The notes: generated by a model from the sequence alone, not told the origin. 64,000 nt of DNA from Solirubrobacter ginsenosidimutans (GCF_027587205.1 NZ_JAPDOD010000030.1:1-64000), one strand, 5' to 3'. Positions 34,910-43,939 are shown, numbered from the stretch's first letter. Translations and numbers: made by a program.

Positions 34910-35254
34910 GTGCACTTCAAGCTCACCACCTCCGTCCTCGTCGCCTCGCTGGTCGCCGTCAGCCCCGCCGCGGCGCTCGCGAGCACCGATGGCCCGCCCA
35001 ATCGCATCGACGCGGCCAGCCACGCGAGGACGATGCACAGCCTCGCCGTGCTGCATGAGCAACTCGACGCCCGGGCCGAGGCCATCGCGGCGCCGGCAAA
35101 GACCGCGCCGGCCACGACGACGCGGATCGTGACCGTCAGCGAGGGCTTCAGCTGGGTCGACGGCGCCATCGGCGCCGGCGTGACCGCAGCCGTCCTGCTC
35201 GCCGCCGCCGGCGCGCAAGCCGCTCGGCGCCTGCCGTCGACGACCGCCCACTAA
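34910..35254 (+). CDS. Small exported/membrane hypothetical protein (114 aa)
   Basis: Start GTG 34910 with AGGAGC six bases upstream. A signal peptide (LTTSVLVASLVAVSPAAALAS) is followed by a short Ala/His-containing helical stretch. A C-terminal hydrophobic segment (GAIGAGVTAAVLLAAAGAQAA) ends in RRLPSTTAH. The topology is exported with a C-terminal anchor. No family is recognised. Similar tiny proteins with a TRIVTVSEGFSWVDGAIGAG-like end occur in this lineage as I recall, but I cannot confirm that. Its TAA overlaps the AAGGAG ribosome site of the haloperoxidase gene, so the two form an operon. Confidence 0.6.
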   Translation: MHFKLTTSVLVASLVAVSPAAALASTDGPPNRIDAASHARTMHSLAVLHEQLDARAEAIAAPAKTAPATTTRIVTVSEGFSWVDGAIGAGVTAAVLLAAAGAQAARRLPSTTAH

Positions 35255-35264
35255 GGAGATCCAC

Positions 35265-36566
35265 ATGTACCGCCCGAACACCCGTCGTCTCGGCGCGCTC
35301 GTCGGCGCCGCCGCACTCGGAGGAATGGTCGCGCCGACGGTAGCGCACGCGAACGCCGTGAGCGACTGGAACGGCTACGCGTCGACCGCGATCGTGTCCA
35401 CCGCCGGCCAACCGCCGCCCGTCTCGGTCCTGAGCTTCGCGATGGTGCAGGGAGCCGTCTACGACGCGGTCAATGCGATCGATCGCTCCCACCGTCCCTA
35501 CCTCCCCGAGCCTCCGGCCCGCCGCTCGGACGCCAAGGACGCGGCCGTGGCGACCGCGGCCTACCGCGTCCTGGTGACGCTGTTCCCGGCGCAGGCACCA
35601 ACCCTGCAGCCGCTCTATGACGCGTCGCTGGCCGCCGTCGCCGACCTCCCCCGCGGGGCGAAGACGCGCGGGATCGCCGACGGCGAGGCCGCCGCCGCCG
35701 CGATGCTCTCGGCGCGGGAGAACGACGGGCGCTTCGGCCCGTTCACGCCCGTGATCGGGACCACGCCGGGCGCGTGGCGACCGACCGCGCCCTTCTTCGC
35801 GGCCGACCCGGCGCCCTGGGTCGGGAACGTACGCCCCTTCCTCGTCCCCGACGTCGAACTGCTCCGCACCGACCCACCCAACGCGTTGACCAGCCGCGCC
35901 TACACCCGGGACTTCGACGAGATCAAGAGCGTCGGCGCGCTCGCCAGCACGACCCGCACCCCCGACCAGACCGATGCGGCGATCTTCTGGCAGGACGCGG
36001 CCTTCGCGCTCTGGAACCGCGCCTTCCGGACGATCGCCGCCGATCAGCACCTCGACACCGCGGACACCGCACGGCTGTTCGCGATCGAGGACCTCGCCGC
36101 CGCGGACGCGGCCATCGGCTGCTGGAACAACAAGTACCACTGGAACTTCTGGCGCCCGATCACGGCGATCCGCGAAGCGGCGAGCGACGGCAACCCGAAG
36201 ACCGAGGCCGACCCGGCGTGGACGCCGCTGTTCGATCCGGCCACCCCGGTGGCCTCACCGCCCGCCCTCAGCACGCCGCCGTTCCCCGACCACCCGTCGG
36301 GCCACAACTGCGCGGCCGGCGCCATCGTGCGGACGCTCCAGGACTTCTTCGGCACCGACCGGCTCACGTTCAGCCTCACCAGCAACAAGTCCGGCACCAC
36401 ACGGACCTACCACCGGCTCTCCGACGCCCTCGAGGAGAACATCGACGCCCGGGTCTGGGCCGGAATTCACTTCCGGACCGCCGACCTCCAGGGCGCCATC
36501 CTCGGCCGCAAGGTCGCGGGCTACCTGCACCGGCACTACTTCGGACCGGTCCTCAAACGCGGCTAG
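35265..36566 (+). CDS. Vanadium-dependent haloperoxidase-like exported protein (PAP2 superfamily)
   Basis: 433 aa with a signal peptide (about 1-30, APTVAHANA) and a perfect AAGGAG ribosome site. The vanadate/phosphate-binding motifs are present in order: KYHWNFWRPITAIR near 290, PDHPSGHNC near 342, and ARVWAGIHFRTAD near 394-406. These correspond to the Lys, Arg, Ser-Gly-His, Arg and axial His of vanadium chloroperoxidase. It could halogenate or act as an acid phosphatase; the motif set alone does not separate the two. It lies downstream of the membrane SARP fusion, and its export matches a role outside the cell. Confidence 0.82.
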   Translation: MYRPNTRRLGALVGAAALGGMVAPTVAHANAVSDWNGYASTAIVSTAGQPPPVSVLSFAMVQGAVYDAVNAIDRSHRPYLPEPPARRSDAKDAAVATAAYRVLVTLFPAQAPTLQPLYDASLAAVADLPRGAKTRGIADGEAAAAAMLSARENDGRFGPFTPVIGTTPGAWRPTAPFFAADPAPWVGNVRPFLVPDVELLRTDPPNALTSRAYTRDFDEIKSVGALASTTRTPDQTDAAIFWQDAAFALWNRAFRTIAADQHLDTADTARLFAIEDLAAADAAIGCWNNKYHWNFWRPITAIREAASDGNPKTEADPAWTPLFDPATPVASPPALSTPPFPDHPSGHNCAAGAIVRTLQDFFGTDRLTFSLTSNKSGTTRTYHRLSDALEENIDARVWAGIHFRTADLQGAILGRKVAGYLHRHYFGPVLKRG

Positions 36567-36590
36567 CGATAACCGATCAGACTCCCCGGG

Positions 36591-36938
36591 ATGATCACCG
36601 GAGTCCACGCCATCGTCTTCACGCGCGACGCGGAGGCGGACCGCGCCTTCTTCCGCGACGTGCTGGAGCTGCGCTCGGTCGATGCCGGCGGCGGCTGGCT
36701 GATCTTCGCGCTGCCGCCGGCCGAGCTCGCGGCGCATCCTTCCGACGGCGACGAGCGCCACGAGCTCTACCTGATGTGCGATGACATCGGCGCGACCGTC
36801 GCGGAGCTCGGCGCCAAGGGCGTCGAGTTCACGCGGGAGATCAGCGACGAGCGGTTCGGGCTCCTGACCGCGTTCCGGCTGCCCGGTGGCGGCGAACTAC
36901 ACCTGTACGAGCCCAAGCATCCGACCCCGCTCGGGTGA
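36591..36938 (+). CDS. VOC-family (glyoxalase/dioxygenase-fold) protein
   Basis: 115 aa with one beta-alpha-beta-beta-beta pair: MITGVHAIVFTRDAEADRAFFRDVLEL at the start and AFRLPGGGELHLYEPKHP at the end, where metal ligands normally lie (His and Glu in ELHLYE). One His near the start and the Glu fit a dimeric metal site. The substrate is unknown. Its TGA overlaps the first possible start (GTG 36935) of the ADP-ribosylglycohydrolase-kinase fusion, so the genes are coupled. Confidence 0.75.
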   Translation: MITGVHAIVFTRDAEADRAFFRDVLELRSVDAGGGWLIFALPPAELAAHPSDGDERHELYLMCDDIGATVAELGAKGVEFTREISDERFGLLTAFRLPGGGELHLYEPKHPTPLG

Positions 36939-38854
36939 AGGCGATGTCGCGCGAGATCGAGAACCGGGCCCTCGGCGCGCTCTACGGGCTCGCGATCGGC
37001 GACGCGCTCGGGATGCCGACCCAGCTGCTCTCGCGCGAGCGGATCGCCGCGCTCTATGGGACCCTGACCGGCTTCGAGCCGGGCCCGGAGGAGAACGAGA
37101 TCAGCGCCGGGCTGGCCGCGGGCCGGGTCACCGACGACACCGACCAGGCGGTGATCCTCGCCCGCGCGCTGATCGACGGCGGCGGGGACGTCGACCAGCA
37201 CGCGTTCGCGCACGCGCTGATGGCGTGGGAGCAGCGGATGCTCGCCGCCGGCTCGCTCGATCTGCTCGGCCCCTCGACGCGCCGCGCGCTCGAGCGCTTC
37301 GCCGCCGGCGACATCGAGAACGCGGGCCGCTGGGGGGACACCAACGGCGCCGCGATGCGGATCGCCCCGGTCGGGATCGCCACGCCGCCCCGCCCGCTCG
37401 AGCTGCTGCTGGAGCGGGTCGCGCATACGAGCCGCCTGACCCACGACACGAGCGTCGCGATCGCCGGCGCGGCGGCGGTCGCGGCCGCCGTGTCCGCCGG
37501 GATCGACGGCGTGGGCACCGGGGCGGCGCTCGCGGTGGGCATCGAGGCCGCGGCGCGCGGCGCCGGCTACGGCCACTACGTCGCGGGCGCCGACGTCGCG
37601 CGCCGGATTCAGTGGGCGCTCACGTTGACGTCGCTCGACGACGTCTACGCGCTCGTCGGCACCGGCGTCGCCACGCAGGAGGCGGTGCCGGCCTCGTTCG
37701 CGATCGCCGCCCTCCACCCCAGTGACCCGTGGCAGGCCTCCCTGACCGCCGCGAGGCTCGGCGGCGACAGCGACACGGTCGCGGCGATGACCGGCGCGAT
37801 CGTCGGCGCCGCCACCGGCGTCGATGCGTTCCCGCCCGCCGCGCTCGAGCGCATCCGCGCGGTCAATGCGCTGGACCTCGAGCGCCTCGCCGAGGGATTG
37901 CTCGCGCTCCGGGCCGGCGCTCGCCCGCGTCCGGCGCGCACGCCCGCCGCTCCCGCCCAACGGCGCCTCGTCCACGTGGGCAGCATCCTGATCGACATCG
38001 GCATGCGGATCGAGCACCCACCCGTGCGCGGCGACGACATGCTCGCGAGCGGCGCGTCGATCATCGTCGCCGGCGGCCTGAACATCCTCGGCGCGGCACG
38101 CCGCCAGGGCATGCCCGCGGCCTACCTCGGGCGGATCGGCTCAGGACACTTCGGCCGGATGGTCTCGGGGGCGCTGGCGACCGAAGGAGTCGAGGCGCTC
38201 CTCGATCCGACGCCCGGCGAGGACACGGGCTTCTGCGTCGTGATGGTCGACGCCACCGGCGAGCGCACGATGGTCACCACGATGGGCGCCGAGGCCCACC
38301 TCGCGCCGGAGGACCTGGCCGCGATCGCGCTGCGTGAGGACGACCTCGTCTACCTCTCCGGCTACGACCTCGTCTACCCGCACGGACCAGCCGTCGTGGA
38401 GTGGCTGCACGGCGAGATCCTGTTCGACCCCTGCCCGCTGGTCGACGAGATCCCGCCCGACCTGCTCGACGCCGTCCTCGCGCAGGTGACCTGGATCAGC
38501 CTCAACGCCCGCGAGGCGAGCGTGCTGACCGGCGGTGACACCGACCCGCGCGCCGTGCTCGCCCGCGGCCCGCGCCTGCGCGGCGCGATCGTGCGCAACG
38601 GCGCCGACGGCTGCCGCCTCGCGACCGCCGGCGGCGTCGAGCACATCCCCGCCTTTCCGACGCAAGTGGTCGACACCACCGGCGCGGGCGACGCGCACGT
38701 CGGCGCGTTCGCCGCCGCGCTCGCCCGCGGCGAATCACCCGCGCGCGCGTGCCTGTACGGCAACGCCGTGGCGTCCGTGGTCGTGGCCAACTGGGGACCC
38801 GTCACGGCGCCGCGACTCGATGTCACAGAACGCCTGGTGAACGGCCGGAGCTAG
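36935..38854 (+). CDS. ADP-ribosylglycohydrolase - PfkB/ribokinase fusion protein
   Basis: 639 aa (start GTG 36935 or ATG 36944). Residues about 8-325 are an ADP-ribosyl hydrolase of the DraG/ARH type, with GDALGMPTQ, VTDDTDQA, WGDTNGAAM and LGGDSDTVAAMTGAI carrying the metal-binding Thr/Asp residues. Residues about 345-635 are a PfkB-type kinase, with GGLNILGAARRQG, GRIGSGHFG and the catalytic DTTGAGDAHVGAF. The order suggests hydrolysis of an N- or O-ribosyl bond followed by phosphorylation of the freed sugar or nucleoside. The real substrate is unknown. It shares the four bases CTAG with the convergent flavoprotein gene. Confidence 0.85.
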   Translation: MKAMSREIENRALGALYGLAIGDALGMPTQLLSRERIAALYGTLTGFEPGPEENEISAGLAAGRVTDDTDQAVILARALIDGGGDVDQHAFAHALMAWEQRMLAAGSLDLLGPSTRRALERFAAGDIENAGRWGDTNGAAMRIAPVGIATPPRPLELLLERVAHTSRLTHDTSVAIAGAAAVAAAVSAGIDGVGTGAALAVGIEAAARGAGYGHYVAGADVARRIQWALTLTSLDDVYALVGTGVATQEAVPASFAIAALHPSDPWQASLTAARLGGDSDTVAAMTGAIVGAATGVDAFPPAALERIRAVNALDLERLAEGLLALRAGARPRPARTPAAPAQRRLVHVGSILIDIGMRIEHPPVRGDDMLASGASIIVAGGLNILGAARRQGMPAAYLGRIGSGHFGRMVSGALATEGVEALLDPTPGEDTGFCVVMVDATGERTMVTTMGAEAHLAPEDLAAIALREDDLVYLSGYDLVYPHGPAVVEWLHGEILFDPCPLVDEIPPDLLDAVLAQVTWISLNAREASVLTGGDTDPRAVLARGPRLRGAIVRNGADGCRLATAGGVEHIPAFPTQVVDTTGAGDAHVGAFAAALARGESPARACLYGNAVASVVVANWGPVTAPRLDVTERLVNGRS

Positions 38855-39990
38855 CGCCCGAACCAGCGCGCGCGGCGCGAGGCGCCGAACTCCGCCTTCT
38901 CGGCGGCGTACGCGAGCGACGGCTCGTTGCGCGCGGCCACCGGGGACGGGCCGCCCAGGAAGTTGACCTCCACCTTGCTGACGAGCCCGTGGCCGAACTC
39001 GGCGTAACAGATGCCCCACCCCTCGTACGGCGCGGGCGCCTCGCCGCCCGAGATCTCCGCCGCGATGTCATCGGCGACGACCAGCGCGGCCGACTCGGCG
39101 AAGATCCCCGCCTTCGGGACGGTGCGCGGGCCGGAGTTGACGTCACCGATGGCGTAGACGTTGGGGAAGCGCGTCCTGAGGTTGGTCTGGTCCACGGGGA
39201 CCCATCCATCGACCGCCAGTCCCGAGGCCGCGAGCGGATCGGGCGCCCGGTGGACGGGGATCCCGACGAACAGGTCGTAGGGCATCGTCTTGCCGCTCTT
39301 CAGCTGCGCCACGCGGGCCGCCGGGTCGATGCTCGTGACCAGTTCCTGCGGGAGCTCTTCGACGCCCCGTGCGGCCAGTCCCTCGCGGAACATCTGCGAG
39401 ACCTCGCCCGTCACCGGAACCGGGCGCTGCATCGGGAACGTCGTCGCCATCTGCACGTCGTCGCGGATTCCCTGACGCGTGAAGTGCTCGTGCAGGAGAA
39501 ACGACCCCTCAAACGGCGCCGGCGGGCACTTGAACGGCGCCCCGAGCACTGAGACGAGCACACGCCCGCCCTGAAAATCGGCCAGCGCGTCGCGCAGCCG
39601 CTCCGCCCCGGCCAGCGTGTAGTACTCGTGGCCGCCCGCCTCAAAGCCCGGCGTCGCCGCCATGTCGTAGTCGGCGCCCATGGCCACGACCAGGAAGTCG
39701 GCGTCGTGCACGCCGGCGTCGGTGGCCACCCGCCGCGTGACCGGATCGATACCGACCACCCGCTCCTGCCGGAACTCGACGCCGTCCTTCGCGATGTCGC
39801 GATAGGGCATCTTCACCGCGTCGGCCGACTCGCGACCGAGCATCACCTCGAGCTTGGAGTAGCCGAAATAGAACGAGTCGTTGCGGTCGAGCAACGTGAC
39901 GCGGACCGCATCCGGAACCGTCTCGGAGAGCCGCGTCGCCAGCTCGAGCCCGGCGAAGCCGGCACCGAGGATCAGGACGTGTCGCTTCAT
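38851..39990 (-). CDS. SQR/NDH-2-like FAD-dependent oxidoreductase
   Basis: 379 aa with the FAD Rossmann motif LILGAGFAGLELATRL at the N-terminus, a second domain with GADYDMAATPG, and the FAD-binding end PNVYAIGDVNSGPRTVPKAGIFAES. The block GAPFKCPPAPFE carries a Cys at the position of a catalytic Cys in sulfide:quinone oxidoreductases, and a second Cys is in GICYAEFG. This supports an SQR/flavocytochrome c-like type over a plain NADH dehydrogenase. Sulfide itself is not proven as substrate. Located at the end of a convergent pair (CTAG overlap). Confidence 0.78.
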   Translation of the reverse strand: MKRHVLILGAGFAGLELATRLSETVPDAVRVTLLDRNDSFYFGYSKLEVMLGRESADAVKMPYRDIAKDGVEFRQERVVGIDPVTRRVATDAGVHDADFLVVAMGADYDMAATPGFEAGGHEYYTLAGAERLRDALADFQGGRVLVSVLGAPFKCPPAPFEGSFLLHEHFTRQGIRDDVQMATTFPMQRPVPVTGEVSQMFREGLAARGVEELPQELVTSIDPAARVAQLKSGKTMPYDLFVGIPVHRAPDPLAASGLAVDGWVPVDQTNLRTRFPNVYAIGDVNSGPRTVPKAGIFAESAALVVADDIAAEISGGEAPAPYEGWGICYAEFGHGLVSKVEVNFLGGPSPVAARNEPSLAYAAEKAEFGASRRARWFGR

Positions 39991-40043
39991 ATTCGCGATC
40001 CTACTTCGATCAGCGTCGCTTGCCGGCGGTCTGCGGCGGGTAG

Positions 40044-41786
40044 ATGAGACGCGCTGTGCGCCGCCTGGTCGCCATCATCGCCGCCGTTGCGATCTGCGTG
40101 GCGAGCGCGGGGTGCGGGAGCTCGGACGGCGCCGAGACCGCGCGCCATCTCGATCCCCGCTCGGACGCCGTCGTCGCGATCGATCTGGACTACGCGAGTG
40201 CCAACTGGAAGCAGGTGAAGCGGCTGTATGCGCGCGCCGTCCGGGAGGGCGGGCTCGACGCCGGGGAGTTCACCCCGCCGACGCTCAACGGAGCGCTGGA
40301 GGCGCTGACGTCGTCGACCGGCCTCTCGTTCGCCGACGACATCCTGCCGCTGCTCGGCGGAACGCTGCAGCTCGGGGTCCGCACGGAGCCGGCGCCGCCG
40401 CTGTCGGCGAGCGCGCGCGACGTGCTCGAGCGATTCGACTCCAACGCCACCCGCGTGACCGGTGGCCGATCGCGCTACTTCGACTACGACGGGAAGCCGA
40501 TGGACCCCCAGGAGGTGGAGTCGGCGCTCCGCGAGCAGGACATGCGCCAACCCTCCACGACGGTCACGGCCGCCTACCGCGTCGCGGACGCCGACGCGCT
40601 CGAACGCGCGCTCGGCAAGCTGCGCGATCAGGGTCTCGAGTCGACGCCGATCGCGGGGATCGACGGCGCACGCCGTTTGGGAAAGGGTGTGGGCGTACTC
40701 GGTGACGACACGCTCGTCGCGGTGCTGGCGGATGACGAAGACCAGGCCGACGCGCTGCTCCGCGAGCGGCTGAAGGCCACCGGAGACGGGCCGGCGATGC
40801 CCGAGCTCGGCGAGTCTCTCGTCGCCGCTCACCTCGCGCCGACGGTGCTCGGCGCCTGGCTGGACCGGGAGGAGTTGCAGCGTGCGCTCGCGAGCACCGC
40901 GGGCCGGGCGCTGCGCAGCACGGAGGTGCGGCTCAAGCTCGATCAGGAGGCCGCGCGGGCGACAGCGCTCATGGACTTCGAAGGGCTGGCTGACGACGAG
41001 CTGCCGCTACCGGGTCCCGGCCCGCTTGCGCTTCCCTCCGGCGAAGGCGTGTCCAGCGCATCCGCGGATCAGAGCCGCACCACGGTGTTCCTCGCCCGCT
41101 TGGCGCGGGAGCTGTACCCGGACTCGCGCTTCGTGCGCCGCGTCGAGCGCCTCGAAGCCCGCGAGGGTCTGAAGTTCGAGGACGCGGTGTTGCGGCAGTT
41201 CTCCGGGCCGTCATTCAGCGTGCTGCGACCCGGTCGCGACGGCTCGGTCGCATTCGGCGCACGCTCCACGTTGCGCGATCCGGCCGCGATGCGCGCGTTG
41301 CTGGACCGCATCGCGCCGGACCTCCCAGGCATCCTCGAAGGACTCCAAGGGCTCGGCGCGACCGGGTTGACGAGCCTGCTGCTGGTCGCGCCGGATGCAC
41401 CGCTGACGCCCGCCGCGTTCGCGCTGCTGGCCGGCGTGGACGTGCGCAAGCTCGCCGCCGCCGGCTCTGAGCAGCTCTACGAGGTCACCGGGCTCGAGAA
41501 CGGCTCCGGTCCGAACCGCGTCGTCTACGGGCTCATCGGCGACGCGTTCGTGGTCGCATCCTCCGCCGAACTGGCGCGCGAGGTGGCGGCGATGCGGACC
41601 GAGCCGGCGCCGGAAGCGGCCACGCGCGTGCGCGTGGACTTCGCCGCGCTCCTCGAGCGCGCCGGCGGCTGGCTCGGCGAGGACACCGCGCGGGCGGTGC
41701 GGGCGCTCGTCGCCGGTGCCGATGTGAACGCCTCGGCGAAGGACGGCGACGTGGTCGGCGAGGCCGAGGTGCGCTGGGCACGCTAG
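40044..41786 (+). CDS. Predicted lipoprotein, DUF3352-like
   Basis: 580 aa beginning MRRAVRRLVAIIAAVAICVASAGCGSS, a signal peptide ending in a lipobox-like SAGC, so the mature N-terminus would be a lipid-modified Cys. The body has repeats of the pattern ALERALGKLRDQG... and DPAAMRALLDRIAPDLPG..., typical of DUF3352 proteins as I remember them. The function is unknown. It is divergent from the flavoprotein gene (53 bp) and shares CTAG with the convergent next gene. Confidence 0.7.
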   Translation: MRRAVRRLVAIIAAVAICVASAGCGSSDGAETARHLDPRSDAVVAIDLDYASANWKQVKRLYARAVREGGLDAGEFTPPTLNGALEALTSSTGLSFADDILPLLGGTLQLGVRTEPAPPLSASARDVLERFDSNATRVTGGRSRYFDYDGKPMDPQEVESALREQDMRQPSTTVTAAYRVADADALERALGKLRDQGLESTPIAGIDGARRLGKGVGVLGDDTLVAVLADDEDQADALLRERLKATGDGPAMPELGESLVAAHLAPTVLGAWLDREELQRALASTAGRALRSTEVRLKLDQEAARATALMDFEGLADDELPLPGPGPLALPSGEGVSSASADQSRTTVFLARLARELYPDSRFVRRVERLEAREGLKFEDAVLRQFSGPSFSVLRPGRDGSVAFGARSTLRDPAAMRALLDRIAPDLPGILEGLQGLGATGLTSLLLVAPDAPLTPAAFALLAGVDVRKLAAAGSEQLYEVTGLENGSGPNRVVYGLIGDAFVVASSAELAREVAAMRTEPAPEAATRVRVDFAALLERAGGWLGEDTARAVRALVAGADVNASAKDGDVVGEAEVRWAR

Positions 41787-42355
41787 CGGTGGACGACCGC
41801 GAGCAGCGCGGCGTAGGAGCGGATGAGCGCGGCGCGCTCCTGCCCGATCAACGCACTGTCGAGCCGGCAGCCCGCGTCGACCCAGCGGTCGGAGTCGCGC
41901 ATCGCGTCCGCACGCTCTCCGGCGGCCTGCCGCAAGGCGCCGGCATCGACGGCGTAGACGTGCGCCCACAACGCCGCCAGCGCGTCGACCAGCGGCTGCT
42001 CGGAGCCTGAGGGATCGTCGCGCTGATGGTGCCGGTGCACCCGCCACCACTCGATCTCGAGCCGGGCGGCCTCGTCGACGTCGAAGGTCTCGCCGTGCCG
42101 CGCCGCCACGAGCGCGTAGAACCGGCGCATCGTCCGCTGCGCTCCGTCGGGATCGTTATCCGGGACCGGCGCCCACAGCTGGTTGGCCCGCAGCACCAGC
42201 CAGGCGCCGTACAGCGTACGCCACCAGCCGAGGTGGAACGCCTCGTACGTCAGCCCCACCGCGGCGCGCAGGAAGCGCAGCCATTCGCGCCGGTAGTACG
42301 TCACCCAGGCGATGGTCTCCAGGCGACCGATCCGGACCGGATCGAACGTGCGCAT
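41783..42355 (-). CDS. Conserved hypothetical protein (190 aa)
   Basis: Start ATG 42353-42355; the frame is open further but enters the methyltransferase gene. The sequence is rich in Trp and aromatic residues: RIGRLETIAWVTYYRREWLRFLRAAVGL, then WWRTLYGAWLVLRANQLWAPVPDNDPDGA and LEIEWWRVHRHHQRD. I recall close relatives annotated only as hypothetical in actinobacteria. No signal peptide is present; it may be a peripheral or helical protein. It is divergent from the methyltransferase (46-bp gap). Confidence 0.7.
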   Translation of the reverse strand: MRTFDPVRIGRLETIAWVTYYRREWLRFLRAAVGLTYEAFHLGWWRTLYGAWLVLRANQLWAPVPDNDPDGAQRTMRRFYALVAARHGETFDVDEAARLEIEWWRVHRHHQRDDPSGSEQPLVDALAALWAHVYAVDAGALRQAAGERADAMRDSDRWVDAGCRLDSALIGQERAALIRSYAALLAVVHR

Positions 42356-42401
42356 GGCGCATATTCTGCCGTAGGATTGCTCAAGAGAGAGGTTGGCGTT
42401 C

Positions 42402-43253
42402 GTGGCCTGCGACGACGAGCCGAGCGACGAGCATGGGCGGCGTGCCGCGCGGACGTACGCGGCCGCGGCCGACCACTTCAACTGCCCTTCGCTCGCGTTC
42501 TGGGACCGGTACGGCGCCGCGACCGTGTCGCGCCTGAACCTCTCCCCCGGACAGGCGGTGCTGGACCTCTGCTGCGGCGCGGGAGCGTCGGCCATCCCGG
42601 CCGCTCGCGCGGTCGGCCCGGCGGGCACCGTCATCGGGATCGACGTGGCCGCAGCGCTGCTGGACGAGGCCCGCGCCCGAGCCGAGCGCGAGGGGCTGCG
42701 CAACGTCGAGTTCCGGCTCGACGACGCTCGCTCCACCGGGTTCGGAGACGGTTCGTTCGACGCGGTCGTCTGCGTGTTCGGTGTCTTCTTCGTCGCGGAC
42801 ATGGAGGCATTCGTCGCCGAGATGTGGCGGCTCGTGCGCCCGGGCGGCACGTTGGCGATCACGACGTGGGGCCCGGGTCTGTGGGAGCCGGCGAGCAGCG
42901 TGTTCTGGGAGACCGTCCGCGAGATCGAACCGTCGCTCTACAAGGCATTCAACCCCTGGGACGAGATCACCACGCCCGACGCCCTCAACGGCCTGTTCGA
43001 GCGCGCCGGGCTCGCGGGCGCGAAGGTCGAGGCCGCCGCCGGCGAGCAGCGCCTCGGCCGGCCGGACGACTTCTGGGACGTCGTACTCGGATCCGGCTAC
43101 CGCGCGACCGTCGACGCCCTCGATCCGGCACAGCGCGAGGCGCTCCACGATCGCGTGATCACGGAGCTCCGCTCACGAGCGGTCCTGACGCTGCGCACCG
43201 ACGTCGTCTTCGGCACCGCCGACCGCCCCCAGGACGATCGAACCCGGGCCTAA
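42402..43253 (+). CDS. Class I SAM-dependent methyltransferase (UbiE/Methyltransf_11-like)
   Basis: 283 aa from GTG 42402, which has GAGAGAGG upstream at good distance; a TTG three codons earlier sits on the ribosome site and is less likely. Motif I is VLDLCCGAGASAIPAARA, the acidic end of beta 2 is GIDVAAALLDEARARA, and post-I is FRLDDARSTGFGDGSFDAVVCVFGVFFV. The sequence WRLVRPGGTLAITTWGPG is motif III. The methyl acceptor is unknown. Its stop overlaps the stop of the convergent TetR gene by 4 nt. Confidence 0.87.
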   Translation: MACDDEPSDEHGRRAARTYAAAADHFNCPSLAFWDRYGAATVSRLNLSPGQAVLDLCCGAGASAIPAARAVGPAGTVIGIDVAAALLDEARARAEREGLRNVEFRLDDARSTGFGDGSFDAVVCVFGVFFVADMEAFVAEMWRLVRPGGTLAITTWGPGLWEPASSVFWETVREIEPSLYKAFNPWDEITTPDALNGLFERAGLAGAKVEAAAGEQRLGRPDDFWDVVLGSGYRATVDALDPAQREALHDRVITELRSRAVLTLRTDVVFGTADRPQDDRTRA

Positions 43254-43879
43254 GCGGAGCCCGCGCCAGAGCGGGGGCGGGCCGCTCGGCTGACCATCGC
43301 GGAGGTGAGCTCGACCACACCCGCGCGGTTGACACCGCCGTCACGCGCGAGCGAGCGCCAGGTGTGGAAGTCGACCGCGTGGCGGGTCGCGGCGAGGAGC
43401 ATCGCGCGACGCCGGCCACGCGCGCCCCAGCCCGCGGCGAGTGCGCGCGCCGCGTCGTCGAGGTACGCACGCATCGGCTCCAACGCCGGCCCGAGCGCGG
43501 CGACGAGCGTCTCGTCGCGCAGCACGTTGGTCCACATCGCCTCGGTGAGCTCGTACCAGCCGTACAGCTCCTCGAGCCCGGTCTGCAGGCGCGCGGCGGG
43601 GTCGGCGATGGCCCGCCAGGGTGCGGCGTCCGGCCACGGGTAGAGGGCGGAGAAGTGCGCCGAGCAGGCGGCCAGCAACTGCTCCTCGTCGGCGAAGTGG
43701 CGGTAGACCGTCTGGCGTTGCACACCCGCGTGTTCGGCCACCGCGGTCATCGTCGTGCGCGCCGGCCCCAGCGTCCCGTGCAGCTCCACCGCGGCCTCGG
43801 TGATGCGGCGGCGCGTGGCCTCCACCGCATCGGCGCGCTTGCGGAGCTGATAGCGGCGAGTGACCTTTTCGGCAGACAT
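43250..43879 (-). CDS. TetR-family transcriptional regulator
   Basis: 209 aa. A short basic arm (TRRYQLRKRADAVEATRRR) precedes the TetR DNA-binding domain EAAVELHGTLGPARTTMTAVAEHAGVQRQTVYRHFADEE. The C-terminal domain is helical, with several Trp (WPDAAPWRAIADP, YGWYELTEAMW) and a TetR_C-like tail. It is divergent from the cupin gene, with a near-perfect 18-bp palindrome between them, so it probably represses the cupin gene and itself. Confidence 0.86.
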   Translation of the reverse strand: MSAEKVTRRYQLRKRADAVEATRRRITEAAVELHGTLGPARTTMTAVAEHAGVQRQTVYRHFADEEQLLAACSAHFSALYPWPDAAPWRAIADPAARLQTGLEELYGWYELTEAMWTNVLRDETLVAALGPALEPMRAYLDDAARALAAGWGARGRRRAMLLAATRHAVDFHTWRSLARDGGVNRAGVVELTSAMVSRAARPRSGAGSA

Positions 43880-43894
43880 GGGTGTATGACGATC

Positions 43895-43923
43895 TTGACA
43901 GATCGCTGCGACGGACGTACGCT
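43895..43923 (+). promoter_or_regulatory. Predicted sigma-70-type promoter of the cupin gene
   Basis: TTGACA (43895-43900), 17-bp spacer, TACGCT (43918-43923). The -35 is a perfect consensus match. The start of transcription would fall near 43930, just before the palindrome at 43940. Confidence 0.55.
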
Positions 43924-43939
43924 GACGTCGTTCAAATCA

